From Terriglobia bacterium (GTDB lineage: Bacteria; Acidobacteriota; Terriglobia; Terriglobales; Acidobacteriaceae): DNA of 64,000 bases. Positions 16,904 to 24,938 of this stretch are shown here, piece after piece (positions within the stretch are counted from its first letter, which is position 1; each line of letters opens with the position of its first letter). The DNA lies in NCBI GenBank assembly GCA_020072645.1, contig JAIQGK010000020.1, positions 29,690 through 93,689 of the forward strand. The letters are read 5' to 3'. A model generated the notes under the pieces. That model was not told where the DNA came from. It ran no database searches and saw nothing but the letters and a program-made list of their open reading frames with translations. The translations under genes and the position numbers were made by a program.

Positions 16904-17710
16904 CTAGTTTGAGCTGCCTGGGCTGGGTTCGTTCAAGCCGCCATAGCGCCGTTCGCGCGACTGATATTCCTTGATGGCTTCCAGCAGATGCACGCCGTTG
17001 AAGTCAGGCCAGAGCGTCTTGGTCACATAGATTTCCGCGTACGCCGCCTGCCACAGCAGGAAATTGCTCAGGCGCATTTCACCGCTGGTGCGGATAATCA
17101 GGTCCAGCTCCGGCAGGTTGCTGGTGTACATGTGGCGGTTCAGGCTCTCTTCGTCGATCTTGAAATGGTCCAGGCCGCCATTGTTGGCCGCGGCGTTCAC
17201 CATGGATTTGCAGGCGTCCACGATCTCTGAGCGCGATCCATAATTCAGCGCCAGCGTCATGACCATGCCGGTGTGGTGCGCCGTTTGCTCTTTGGCCCAG
17301 GCCATGCGCTCCTGTACTTCCTGCGGCAGCATGTGGCTGCGACCGATAAATGACAGCCGGATATTGTTGCGATGCATCAGCGGCAGCTCATTCTTCAGAT
17401 ATCGGTGCAGGAGCTTCATTAGAAAGTGGATTTCCGTCGGAGGACGGCGGGTGAAGTTCTCCGCTGAAAAAGCATAGAGCGTCAGTGCAGACAATCCGAT
17501 ATTGGAAGCCGTGGTCACGACTTTGCGGACGGAGTCCACACCCCGGCGATGGCCGGCAATACGCGGCAGGTGGCGGCGTTTGGCCCAGCGGCCGTTGCCG
17601 TCCATGATGATCGCGACATGTTTTGGGAACTGGTGAGGATCAAGCTGGCTGTAGAGTTCAGCTTCCTTTCGGTCCAGCCCCGAAGGAATGGTTCGCAAAA
17701 TGCCTCTCAA
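16904..17710 (-). CDS. uppS: Undecaprenyl diphosphate synthase (cis-prenyltransferase)
   Basis: Family hallmarks: HVAIIMDGNGRWAKRR near residues 31-46 (catalytic D37), GHRRGVDSVRKV, SFIGRSHMLP, ALNYGSRSEIVDA, and DLIIRTSGEMRLSNFLLWQ near the C-terminus. It condenses FPP with isopentenyl diphosphates to C55-PP, the carrier lipid precursor for peptidoglycan. The longest start is TTG at 17710; a second TTG four codons in (17698) has GAGAGG just upstream and may be the real start. First gene of the uppS-cdsA-dxr-rseP unit. Confidence 0.95.
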   Translation of the reverse strand: MRGILRTIPSGLDRKEAELYSQLDPHQFPKHVAIIMDGNGRWAKRRHLPRIAGHRRGVDSVRKVVTTASNIGLSALTLYAFSAENFTRRPPTEIHFLMKLLHRYLKNELPLMHRNNIRLSFIGRSHMLPQEVQERMAWAKEQTAHHTGMVMTLALNYGSRSEIVDACKSMVNAAANNGGLDHFKIDEESLNRHMYTSNLPELDLIIRTSGEMRLSNFLLWQAAYAEIYVTKTLWPDFNGVHLLEAIKEYQSRERRYGGLNEPSPGSSN

Positions 17711-17941
17711 TACACTTCAACGCTAGCACAGCAGCTCTGGTCGTGCAATTTCCGGGCCCTAAGGTTTGTAAAGCTGGTCCGTAGATGCGGTTTCTCGAGG
17801 CGGGATACCCTCAGGGCCGAACACTTTCGTGAGTGCCTAAGACGGAACACCCTGCATCAATACAATGAGGATACGTTGGCAGGCTGTGGAAATTACTGTA
17901 AGCTGAATTCTGCATTCGGTGGCACTCCACCGCAATCGCCC

Positions 17942-18247
17942 ATGCAAGCCGGAACCAGTCAATTCGAGAGCCGTAAGCTCATGCGCCTGATCGCAATGGT
18001 CTGCATTGTGCTTGCCTTGTTTGTGGCCGGACTGGAAGCAACGCATAGCCATTCCGATGCCGCAGTCGCGCAGAACTCTTCTACTTGTGTTATCTGCCTT
18101 TCCGTTCATGCGAATGCGCCCACGGTCACGGTTTACCTGCTGCTGGTCTTCCATTCCGTGGAAGCTTTTACCGTCCCGTATAAAACACAGGGCAAGAGCG
18201 CCATTTCTGAGCTGAGCCTCTTCATCCGCCCGCCTCCCGCTGCCTGA
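17942..18247 (+). CDS. Small exported His/Cys-containing protein upstream of czcCBA
   Basis: 101 aa from ATG 17942, or 88 aa from ATG 17981 (MRLIAMVCIVLALFVAGLEA), which begins right at a signal peptide or membrane anchor. The mature part has THSHSDAA and CVICLSVHANAP, candidate metal-binding groups, then a hydrophobic segment (TVYLLLVFHSVEAF) and a Pro-rich tail. Comparable small proteins often precede Czc-type operons; a periplasmic metal-binding role is inferred. The gap to czcC is 57 bases, so co-transcription is likely. Confidence 0.6.
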   Translation: MQAGTSQFESRKLMRLIAMVCIVLALFVAGLEATHSHSDAAVAQNSSTCVICLSVHANAPTVTVYLLLVFHSVEAFTVPYKTQGKSAISELSLFIRPPPAA

Positions 18248-18304
18248 TCCAGGCCATTCATCCAGATTAGCTCCATAAAATCCAGAATTTTTTGGAGGGG
18301 AACG

Positions 18305-19663
18305 ATGTTTCGGGTGTCCCTCTTGCTTTCATGCTTTATGCTGCCTCCGCTTTTGCCGGGGCAGACGACAATTCCGCTTAGCTCTTCCGCCGCCGGCCAA
18401 AGCCAATCGGCGCCGTCCGCAGGCCAATCTACGCCTCCTGTGGCCACGCCCACGCCGACCCGCGATCGCCCCGCGGCCACGCAAATCACTTTGGAGCAGG
18501 CGATCACAATGGCGCTGGCGAACAGTCCCAGCATCAAAGCCGCGCGTACGCAGATCCAGCAAAACCAGGCGCAGGAAATTACCGCCAATCTTCGGCCGAA
18601 CCCGACACTTGCCTGGGACTCGCAATTTATACCGGTGTTTAGCGGAGACTTCTCTACCGATACGCTGAACAACCTGCAGCAATTTGATATCGGCCTGGGC
18701 TATCTTTTTGAGCGCGGGCACAAACGCCAGAACCGATTGCAGGCTGCTCGCGATGCAACGGCCGTGACAGCAGCGCAGATCGCCGATACGGAACGCACGC
18801 TGGTCTTCAATGTTGCGCAGCAGTTCATTGATGTGCTGCTGGCAAATTCCACATTACAGTTTGCGCTGGAAAACCTGAACAGCTTTCAGGACACAGTCAG
18901 GATCAGCGAACAGCGTTACAAAGCCGGAGATATCAGTGAAGGCGACTACCTGAAGATCAAGCTGCAACTCCTGCAATTCCAGACTGATGTAAGTTCCGCC
19001 CGAGTAGCCAAAGTCCAGGCCCTGGGTAGCCTGCGCCAACTCGTTGGATACGCCTCACTCCCGCACGATTTTGACGTGGTCGGCGACTTGGACTACCAGC
19101 CGCTCACGGCAGCCCTGCCGGACTTGCAGGTAAAGGCTCTGGCCACGCGGCCTGATCTGCTGGCAGCGCAAAAGGGAATAAAAGCCGCCAACAGCCAGAT
19201 TTCGCTGGCCAAGGCAAATTCGAAAGTGGATTTCAATGCTTCCGCCAGTTACTCGCACGTATCCGGCGCAAGCTCTACCTCGCTCTTCTTTAGCGTTCCA
19301 CTTCCCATCTTTGACCGCAATCAAGGTGAAATTGCGCGAACCAAATTCGCGCTGACCGGCGCTGAGCTAACCGCCAAAGCCGCTGAGGACACGGTAATGA
19401 CCGACGTGACGAACGCGTATGAATCGGCAAGTTCCAACCAGGACGTGGTGAAGCTTTATGTTTCCGGCTACCTCAAGCAGGCGCAGGATTCGCGCGACAT
19501 CAGCCAATATGCATATAAGGCGGGCGCAGCCACCTTGCTTGATTTTCTCGATGCCGAGCGGAGTTATCGCTCAACACAACTCGCTTACCGGCAGGCGCTG
19601 GCCGCCTACATGCTCAGCCTGGAGCAGTTGCGGCAGGCCATCGGGACAAGGAGTTTGCCATGA
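18305..19663 (+). CDS. czcC: CzcC-type outer-membrane efflux protein (TolC family)
   Basis: 452 aa. A signal peptide (FRVSLLLSCFMLPPLLPGQ) and a Pro/Thr-rich linker precede two OEP repeats of long helices: LEQAITMALANSPSIKAARTQ and RPDLLAAQKGIKAANSQISL, with the C-terminal ATLLDFLDAERSYRSTQLAY. It forms the outer-membrane duct of a tripartite pump. GGAGGGG lies at good spacing before the ATG. The stop overlaps czcB (ATGA). Confidence 0.9.
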   Translation: MFRVSLLLSCFMLPPLLPGQTTIPLSSSAAGQSQSAPSAGQSTPPVATPTPTRDRPAATQITLEQAITMALANSPSIKAARTQIQQNQAQEITANLRPNPTLAWDSQFIPVFSGDFSTDTLNNLQQFDIGLGYLFERGHKRQNRLQAARDATAVTAAQIADTERTLVFNVAQQFIDVLLANSTLQFALENLNSFQDTVRISEQRYKAGDISEGDYLKIKLQLLQFQTDVSSARVAKVQALGSLRQLVGYASLPHDFDVVGDLDYQPLTAALPDLQVKALATRPDLLAAQKGIKAANSQISLAKANSKVDFNASASYSHVSGASSTSLFFSVPLPIFDRNQGEIARTKFALTGAELTAKAAEDTVMTDVTNAYESASSNQDVVKLYVSGYLKQAQDSRDISQYAYKAGAATLLDFLDAERSYRSTQLAYRQALAAYMLSLEQLRQAIGTRSLP

Positions 19664-20832
19664 GATATCTTCACCAACTGCTCCGCCCAATTTCGCTTAA
19701 TGCCAAGGCTTCGATCATGGCGGCTCTGGCTCTTGGGATGATTCTGTCCGGATGTTCGAGTGGCGATCCGAAGGCCAAAGAAAAAAGCGCAACGGATGCC
19801 AATAAGACCCAGCTGTTTACCGTGCCTAAAGAGCAGGTTTCGCACATCCAGGTGGTCACGGTCCAACCCACATCATGGCCGCGCGTTCTGCGGTTGAACG
19901 GAACAGTTGCGTACAACAGCTTTCTCACTACGCCTGTCATCTCGCAGGTGAGCGGACCGGTAAGCAGGATTCTGGTTTCGCCGGGCCAGCAGGTGAAAAA
20001 GGGCCAGCCGATGTTGTACGTCAGCAGCCCGGATTACTCCCAGCTTCGCGCGAATTACCTGAAGGCGCGTGACGCGCATTCACTGGCGCACAAGAATTAC
20101 CTGCGCTCGCAGGACCTCTACGCTCACCATGCGATCGCCGAACGTGATTTGCAGGCGGCGGAGTCGGCGGAAATACAAGCGCAAGCCGATCAGCAGGCGG
20201 CAGAGCAATCGCTAAAGATTCTCGGCATTCCGCGTCCGGACACGCTGATTGAGAATCCTACTTCGCCGGAAGTTCCGGTGCTTGCGCCCATTCCGGGCGA
20301 GGCCGTTGAACGCCTGGTGGCGCCAGGACAAGTGCTTCAAGCGGGACAAACGCAGTGTTTCACCATCTCCAACATGAGTACGGTCTGGGTGCTCGCCAAC
20401 GTTTATGAGAACCAACTCGCTTACGTCCACGTGGGCGATCCTGTCACGATCAAGACGGATGCGTATCCCGACGTGTTTCATGGACGAATTTCTTTCATGG
20501 GCGCGGCGCTGGACGCCACATCAAGGACATTGCAAGCGCGAATCGACACCAAGAACCCTGAAGGCCGCTTGAAAAAAGACATGTACGTAACAGCTACGGT
20601 TGTGGCAGGCAAGATCGATAACGCGCTGCTGGTGCCGGATGCGGCAGTGTTGCGCGACGCAGAGAATGAGCCGTTTGTTTATGTGGCAGTGGCGCAAGAC
20701 CAGTTCGCGCGACGACCGGTAAAACTGGGCCAAAGCAGTGACGGCAAAACGCAGATCATCGCCGGTCTGCAACCTGGAGAACGCGTCGCCGGCAACGGCA
20801 GCTTGTTCCTGCAGTTTGCGAGTTCGCAATAA
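19660..20832 (+). CDS. czcB: CzcB-type periplasmic adaptor (RND membrane fusion protein)
   Basis: 390 aa lipoprotein (LALGMILSGCSSGD lipobox). Beta-barrel and lipoyl parts are visible: RVLRLNGTVAYNSF, VSPGQQVKKGQPMLYVSSPDYS, an alpha-hairpin (about 130-180), then APIPGEAVERLVAPGQVLQAGQ and RTLQARIDTKNPEGRLKKDMYV. It joins the inner-membrane pump to the outer-membrane duct. It overlaps czcC by four bases and czcA by one (TAATG), so stoichiometry is probably set by translational coupling. Confidence 0.92.
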   Translation: MRYLHQLLRPISLNAKASIMAALALGMILSGCSSGDPKAKEKSATDANKTQLFTVPKEQVSHIQVVTVQPTSWPRVLRLNGTVAYNSFLTTPVISQVSGPVSRILVSPGQQVKKGQPMLYVSSPDYSQLRANYLKARDAHSLAHKNYLRSQDLYAHHAIAERDLQAAESAEIQAQADQQAAEQSLKILGIPRPDTLIENPTSPEVPVLAPIPGEAVERLVAPGQVLQAGQTQCFTISNMSTVWVLANVYENQLAYVHVGDPVTIKTDAYPDVFHGRISFMGAALDATSRTLQARIDTKNPEGRLKKDMYVTATVVAGKIDNALLVPDAAVLRDAENEPFVYVAVAQDQFARRPVKLGQSSDGKTQIIAGLQPGERVAGNGSLFLQFASSQ

Positions 20833-23800
20833 TGATCCACAGACTTGTACAAATGGCTTTGCGGCAGCGCTTTCTGGTGCTGATGCTCACCGTGCTGCTG
20901 ATCATCGCCGGCATAGTGTCATTTCAGCGCATGCCGGTGGACGCATACCCAGACCTTGCTCCGCCCACGGTCGAACTCATCACGCAGTGGCCAGGCCACG
21001 CCGCGGAAGAAGTTGAGCGGCTCATCACTCTCCCGCTGGAAGTGGAAATGTCTGGCGCGCCCAAAATGGTGGTGATGCGCTCCATCTCGCTCTACGGGCT
21101 CTCCGATATCAAGCTTACGTTTGAAGAGGGAACCGACAATTATTTTTCTCGGCAGGTAATTTTCCAGAGAATCGGCGACGCGGAGCTTCCCACGGGCGTG
21201 ACGCCCAGCATGGCGCCGCTATTCAGTCCCAGCGGACTTGTCTATCGCTACGTGCTGGAAAGTCCTGACCGCACACCGCAGGAGTTGAAGACCATTGAAG
21301 ACTGGGTGGTTGAGCGGGCATACAAATCCGTTCCCGGCGTGGCCGACGATTCCGGCCTTGGCGGCACGGTCATGCAGTATCAGGTGCTGCTGGATCCTTC
21401 GCGGCTGTACGGATATCACCTGACAGTCCCGCAGGTGCTCCAGGCGCTTTCAGTCAACAACGCGAATGCCGGCGGCGGATTTTATTCCCAGGGCGGCCAA
21501 TTCTATTACGTCCGCGGGCTTGGTCTGGTGCAAAACACCAGCGACATCGGCAACATCGTGATTGCCAGCAACAAGGGAACGCCGATTCGTATCCGGGACG
21601 TTGGCGACGTGACGATTGGCAATGCTCCGCGCCTTGGTAGCTTTGGTTTCCAGACGCACAACGAAAATCACGACGATGCCGTGGAAGGCGTGATCCTGAT
21701 GCGCCGCGATGAGCAGACGCAGACCGTTCTGAAGGCCGTACAAAAGAAGACGGAGGAGTTAAACAGCTCCATTCTGCCGCGTGACGTGAAGGTGCGGCCT
21801 TTTTATGACCGTAGCGATCTGGTCGAGGTTACTACGCGGACAGTGGAAGGCAATCTTATCCGCGGGATGATCCTGGTTCTGCTGGTGCTGCTTTTCTTCC
21901 TGGTGAGCGTTCGTGCTGCCGTTATTGTCGCGCTCACCATCCCGCTGGGACTGTTGTTTGCTTTCATCGTGCTGCATGCGCATGATGTTTCCGCCAACCT
22001 GCTGTCGATAGGCGCCATTGACTTTGGCATCATCATTGACGGCACAGTGGTCATGGTGGAAAACATCTACCGCGAGCTGGCGCTGCGAGAAGGCCAGCCC
22101 TACAAACTGAACGAAGTGATTCTGGCGGCGGCCAAGGACGTTGATCGCCCTATTTTTTATTCCGTCGCTGTCATCATCGCGGGTTATCTTCCTATCTATG
22201 CGCTGAGTGGGCCTTCCGGGAAGCTTTTCCATCCCATGGCGGAAACCATGTCGTTCGCCCTGATCGGCGCGCTGATACTTACGCTCACGCTGGTTCCGGT
22301 GCTGGCTTCCTACATGTTCACCAAGGGCGTTAAGGAACCAAAGAACCGCGCGTTTGAGTGGATCAAAGACATTTATACGTGGCAGCTCGACTGGTGCCTT
22401 GACCATCGCAGGCTGACGCTGCTGATTGCGGTTTTGATTTTTGCCGCGACGCTCTGCCTCGTTCCTTTTATCGGCGGCGAATTCATGCCTCATCTCGATG
22501 AAGGCGCGCTGTGGGTCCGCGCCACCATGCCTTATACGATTTCCTTTGAAGAGTCGAGCAAGATTGTGCCGCAGGTCCGCAACATTCTGATTTCTTATCC
22601 TCAAGTTACGGTGGTTGGCTCCGAGCATGGCCGTCCCGACGATGGCACCGATCCTACCGGATTTTTTAACGCCGAATTTTATGTCGGACTGAAGCCGTAC
22701 GACGATTCGTCCTGGAAGGGCAAGCTCGATACCAAGGAAAAGCTGATTGCTGACATCGACAAAAGACTGGAAGCTTTTCCCGGAATCATTTTTAACTACA
22801 CGCAACCGGCCGAAGACGCAGTGGACGAAGCACTTACCGGTCTGAAGAGTTCATTGGCCGTAAAGATTTACGGTTCCGATCTTGATGTGCTGGAAAAGAA
22901 GGCCGTGGAAATCAAGAAGACGCTGGAGAATGTGCGCGGCTTTTCTGACCTTACGGTGGTGCATGAGCTGGGCCAGCCGAGCCTGAACATCAATGTTGAT
23001 CGAGAGAAGATCGCGCGCTATGGCATCAACGTGGCTGACGTGGAAGCAGTGATACAAGCCGCGGTGGGCGGACAGGCCGCTACACAGGTAGTGCAGGGAG
23101 AAAAGCTTTTTGATCTTGTGGTGCGCATGCAGCCGCAGTTCCGCAGCAGCGCACAGGAAATCGGCAACCTGCTGGTGGGCACTCCGGACGGCCAGCAGAT
23201 TCCCATCAGCCAGATGGCGGAAATCAAGCAGGGAAACGGCGCATCATTTATCTATCGTGAAAACAACTCACGCTATATCGGCGTGCAGTACAGCATTGAA
23301 AACCGCGACCTGCAACGGGCGGTAGAAGATGGGCAGGCCGCGGTGCAGAAAAATGTATCAATACCCGGCGGATACCAGATCGCGTGGGGTGGCGAGTATG
23401 ACCAGTTCATCGCCGCCAAGCAGCAGCTCAGCATCATAGGTCCGTTGGCGGTTCTGCTGATCTTCTTTATCCTGTTTGCTCTGTATGGCAACTTCAAATT
23501 TCCCATGGCAATTGCCCTGGACGTGATCATGACCGAGCCGGTGGGCGCGCTGATTGCGCTCAAGCTCACGCATACGCCGTTCAGCGTTTCATCTGTGCTC
23601 GGCCTGCTGGCGTTGATGGGAGTGTCAGTGGAGACAGGCGTGATCCTGATCTCTTACATCAACAAGCTCCGGCTGGAAGGCATGGACATACGCTCGGCGA
23701 CGCGTGAGGCGGCTCTGCTGCGGTTGCGCCCGATCATGATGACCGCTCTTGTGGCGTGCCTTGGCCTGCTGCCTGCGGCGCTATCGACGGGGATCGGCTC

Positions 23801-23927
23801 AGACACGCAGAAGCCTTTTGCCATTGTGATTGTGGCCGGACTTATTTCCCGGCTGTTCTTAGGCTTCTTTATCAATCCGGTGCTGTATCGGACCATCGCC
23901 CGCGAAGGCGACGTATTGCAGGTTTGA
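20832..23927 (+). CDS. czcA: CzcA-type heavy-metal RND efflux pump
   Basis: 1031 aa, full length for the HME-RND class. The N-terminal helix is followed by the periplasmic porter region (PVDAYPDLAPPTVELITQWP). TM4 has the proton-relay signature GAIDFGIIIDGTVVMVEN, characteristic of heavy-metal pumps rather than drug pumps. Twelve membrane helices in two repeats are visible. It exports a divalent or monovalent metal (Co/Zn/Cd or Cu/Ag) driven by protons; the metal cannot be decided by eye, because the Met cluster of CusA was not identified. Last gene of the operon. Confidence 0.95.
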   Translation: MIHRLVQMALRQRFLVLMLTVLLIIAGIVSFQRMPVDAYPDLAPPTVELITQWPGHAAEEVERLITLPLEVEMSGAPKMVVMRSISLYGLSDIKLTFEEGTDNYFSRQVIFQRIGDAELPTGVTPSMAPLFSPSGLVYRYVLESPDRTPQELKTIEDWVVERAYKSVPGVADDSGLGGTVMQYQVLLDPSRLYGYHLTVPQVLQALSVNNANAGGGFYSQGGQFYYVRGLGLVQNTSDIGNIVIASNKGTPIRIRDVGDVTIGNAPRLGSFGFQTHNENHDDAVEGVILMRRDEQTQTVLKAVQKKTEELNSSILPRDVKVRPFYDRSDLVEVTTRTVEGNLIRGMILVLLVLLFFLVSVRAAVIVALTIPLGLLFAFIVLHAHDVSANLLSIGAIDFGIIIDGTVVMVENIYRELALREGQPYKLNEVILAAAKDVDRPIFYSVAVIIAGYLPIYALSGPSGKLFHPMAETMSFALIGALILTLTLVPVLASYMFTKGVKEPKNRAFEWIKDIYTWQLDWCLDHRRLTLLIAVLIFAATLCLVPFIGGEFMPHLDEGALWVRATMPYTISFEESSKIVPQVRNILISYPQVTVVGSEHGRPDDGTDPTGFFNAEFYVGLKPYDDSSWKGKLDTKEKLIADIDKRLEAFPGIIFNYTQPAEDAVDEALTGLKSSLAVKIYGSDLDVLEKKAVEIKKTLENVRGFSDLTVVHELGQPSLNINVDREKIARYGINVADVEAVIQAAVGGQAATQVVQGEKLFDLVVRMQPQFRSSAQEIGNLLVGTPDGQQIPISQMAEIKQGNGASFIYRENNSRYIGVQYSIENRDLQRAVEDGQAAVQKNVSIPGGYQIAWGGEYDQFIAAKQQLSIIGPLAVLLIFFILFALYGNFKFPMAIALDVIMTEPVGALIALKLTHTPFSVSSVLGLLALMGVSVETGVILISYINKLRLEGMDIRSATREAALLRLRPIMMTALVACLGLLPAALSTGIGSDTQKPFAIVIVAGLISRLFLGFFINPVLYRTIAREGDVLQV

Positions 23928-24020
23928 TCCGCGACCAAAGAAAGCTCGCTTTAGGCCAAGGCCATACGCTGGCCTTCCGGGCAGCAGATTTTCAGCCTCC
24001 GTTTGAACTAGAATTTATAG

Positions 24021-24875
24021 GTGATCACCGGAGCCAGTTCAGACATCATCCAGGCATTTGCCGCGCTGGTGGGTTCGGAAATCGAAGACGAGCGGGTCGA
24101 TCTTCTGCGCTCCGCGCTGACTTTTTCCCGAATTGAAGATCCGCAACTCGATATCGAGCATTACGTGCGGCGCGTGGACGAACTGGCCGCGCGCGTGGCA
24201 GAAAAAATCGACGACCCGGACGATCCCGTGCAGATCATTGCCGCGTTGAACGACGTGCTTTTCCAGGAAGAGATGTTTCGCGGAAACACCGTGGATTATT
24301 ACAGTCCACGAAATTCTTTTCTTCATGATGTGCTCGACCGCCGCCTGGGTATTCCCATTACTCTGGCGCTGGTCTATATGGAAGTGGCGCGGCGCGTGAG
24401 TTTTCAGTTATTCGGCGTCGGAATGCCGGGACATTTTCTGCTCAAGCACTATGACGTGGATGGCCATTCCATTTTAATTGACGCTTTTGAGCGCGGGTCA
24501 ATCGTGACTGAGGACGATTGCCGCCAGAAGCTCGACAGCATTTATGCTGGCCAGGTGGCGCTGCAACCCGAATTTCTTCTGGCCGTAACGCGCCGCCAGA
24601 TGCTGACACGCATGCTGAACAACCTGCGCACGGTTTACCTTTCCCAGCGCGATTTCCGCCGAGCTGTGCAGGTGGTGGACCTGATCCTGGTGATCTATCC
24701 GCGCTCGCCTGAAGACATGAAGCAGCGCGCGGTGCTGCGGTATAACCTCAACGATTATCGCGGCGCGCTGAGCGATTTTGATGAGTACGTAAAGATGTCT
24801 CCTGACGCTTCCGACGCTGAAGAGATCCGGCAGACCGCGCTGTCACTGCGGCGGTCAATGGCGATGATGAACTAA
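24021..24875 (+). CDS. SirB1 family protein (transglutaminase-like fold plus TPR)
   Basis: 284 aa from a GTG start. The middle has SPRNSFLHDVLDRRLGIPITLALVY and GMPGHFLLKH, the landmarks of the SirB1/Transglut_core2 family; the usual Cys nucleophile is not present in this class. The C-terminus has TPR-like helices (RRAVQVVDLILVIYPRSPEDMKQRAVL). Function is unknown beyond a general role in the cytoplasm. A start at GTG is chosen because no earlier start codon follows the preceding stop with better context. Confidence 0.8.
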   Translation: MITGASSDIIQAFAALVGSEIEDERVDLLRSALTFSRIEDPQLDIEHYVRRVDELAARVAEKIDDPDDPVQIIAALNDVLFQEEMFRGNTVDYYSPRNSFLHDVLDRRLGIPITLALVYMEVARRVSFQLFGVGMPGHFLLKHYDVDGHSILIDAFERGSIVTEDDCRQKLDSIYAGQVALQPEFLLAVTRRQMLTRMLNNLRTVYLSQRDFRRAVQVVDLILVIYPRSPEDMKQRAVLRYNLNDYRGALSDFDEYVKMSPDASDAEEIRQTALSLRRSMAMMN

Positions 24876-24938
24876 TCTGCAATCCCGAGTGCGACTTGGG
24901 CGATCTCTGGGTTTCAGCTCGTTGCAATCGCTATTCCA

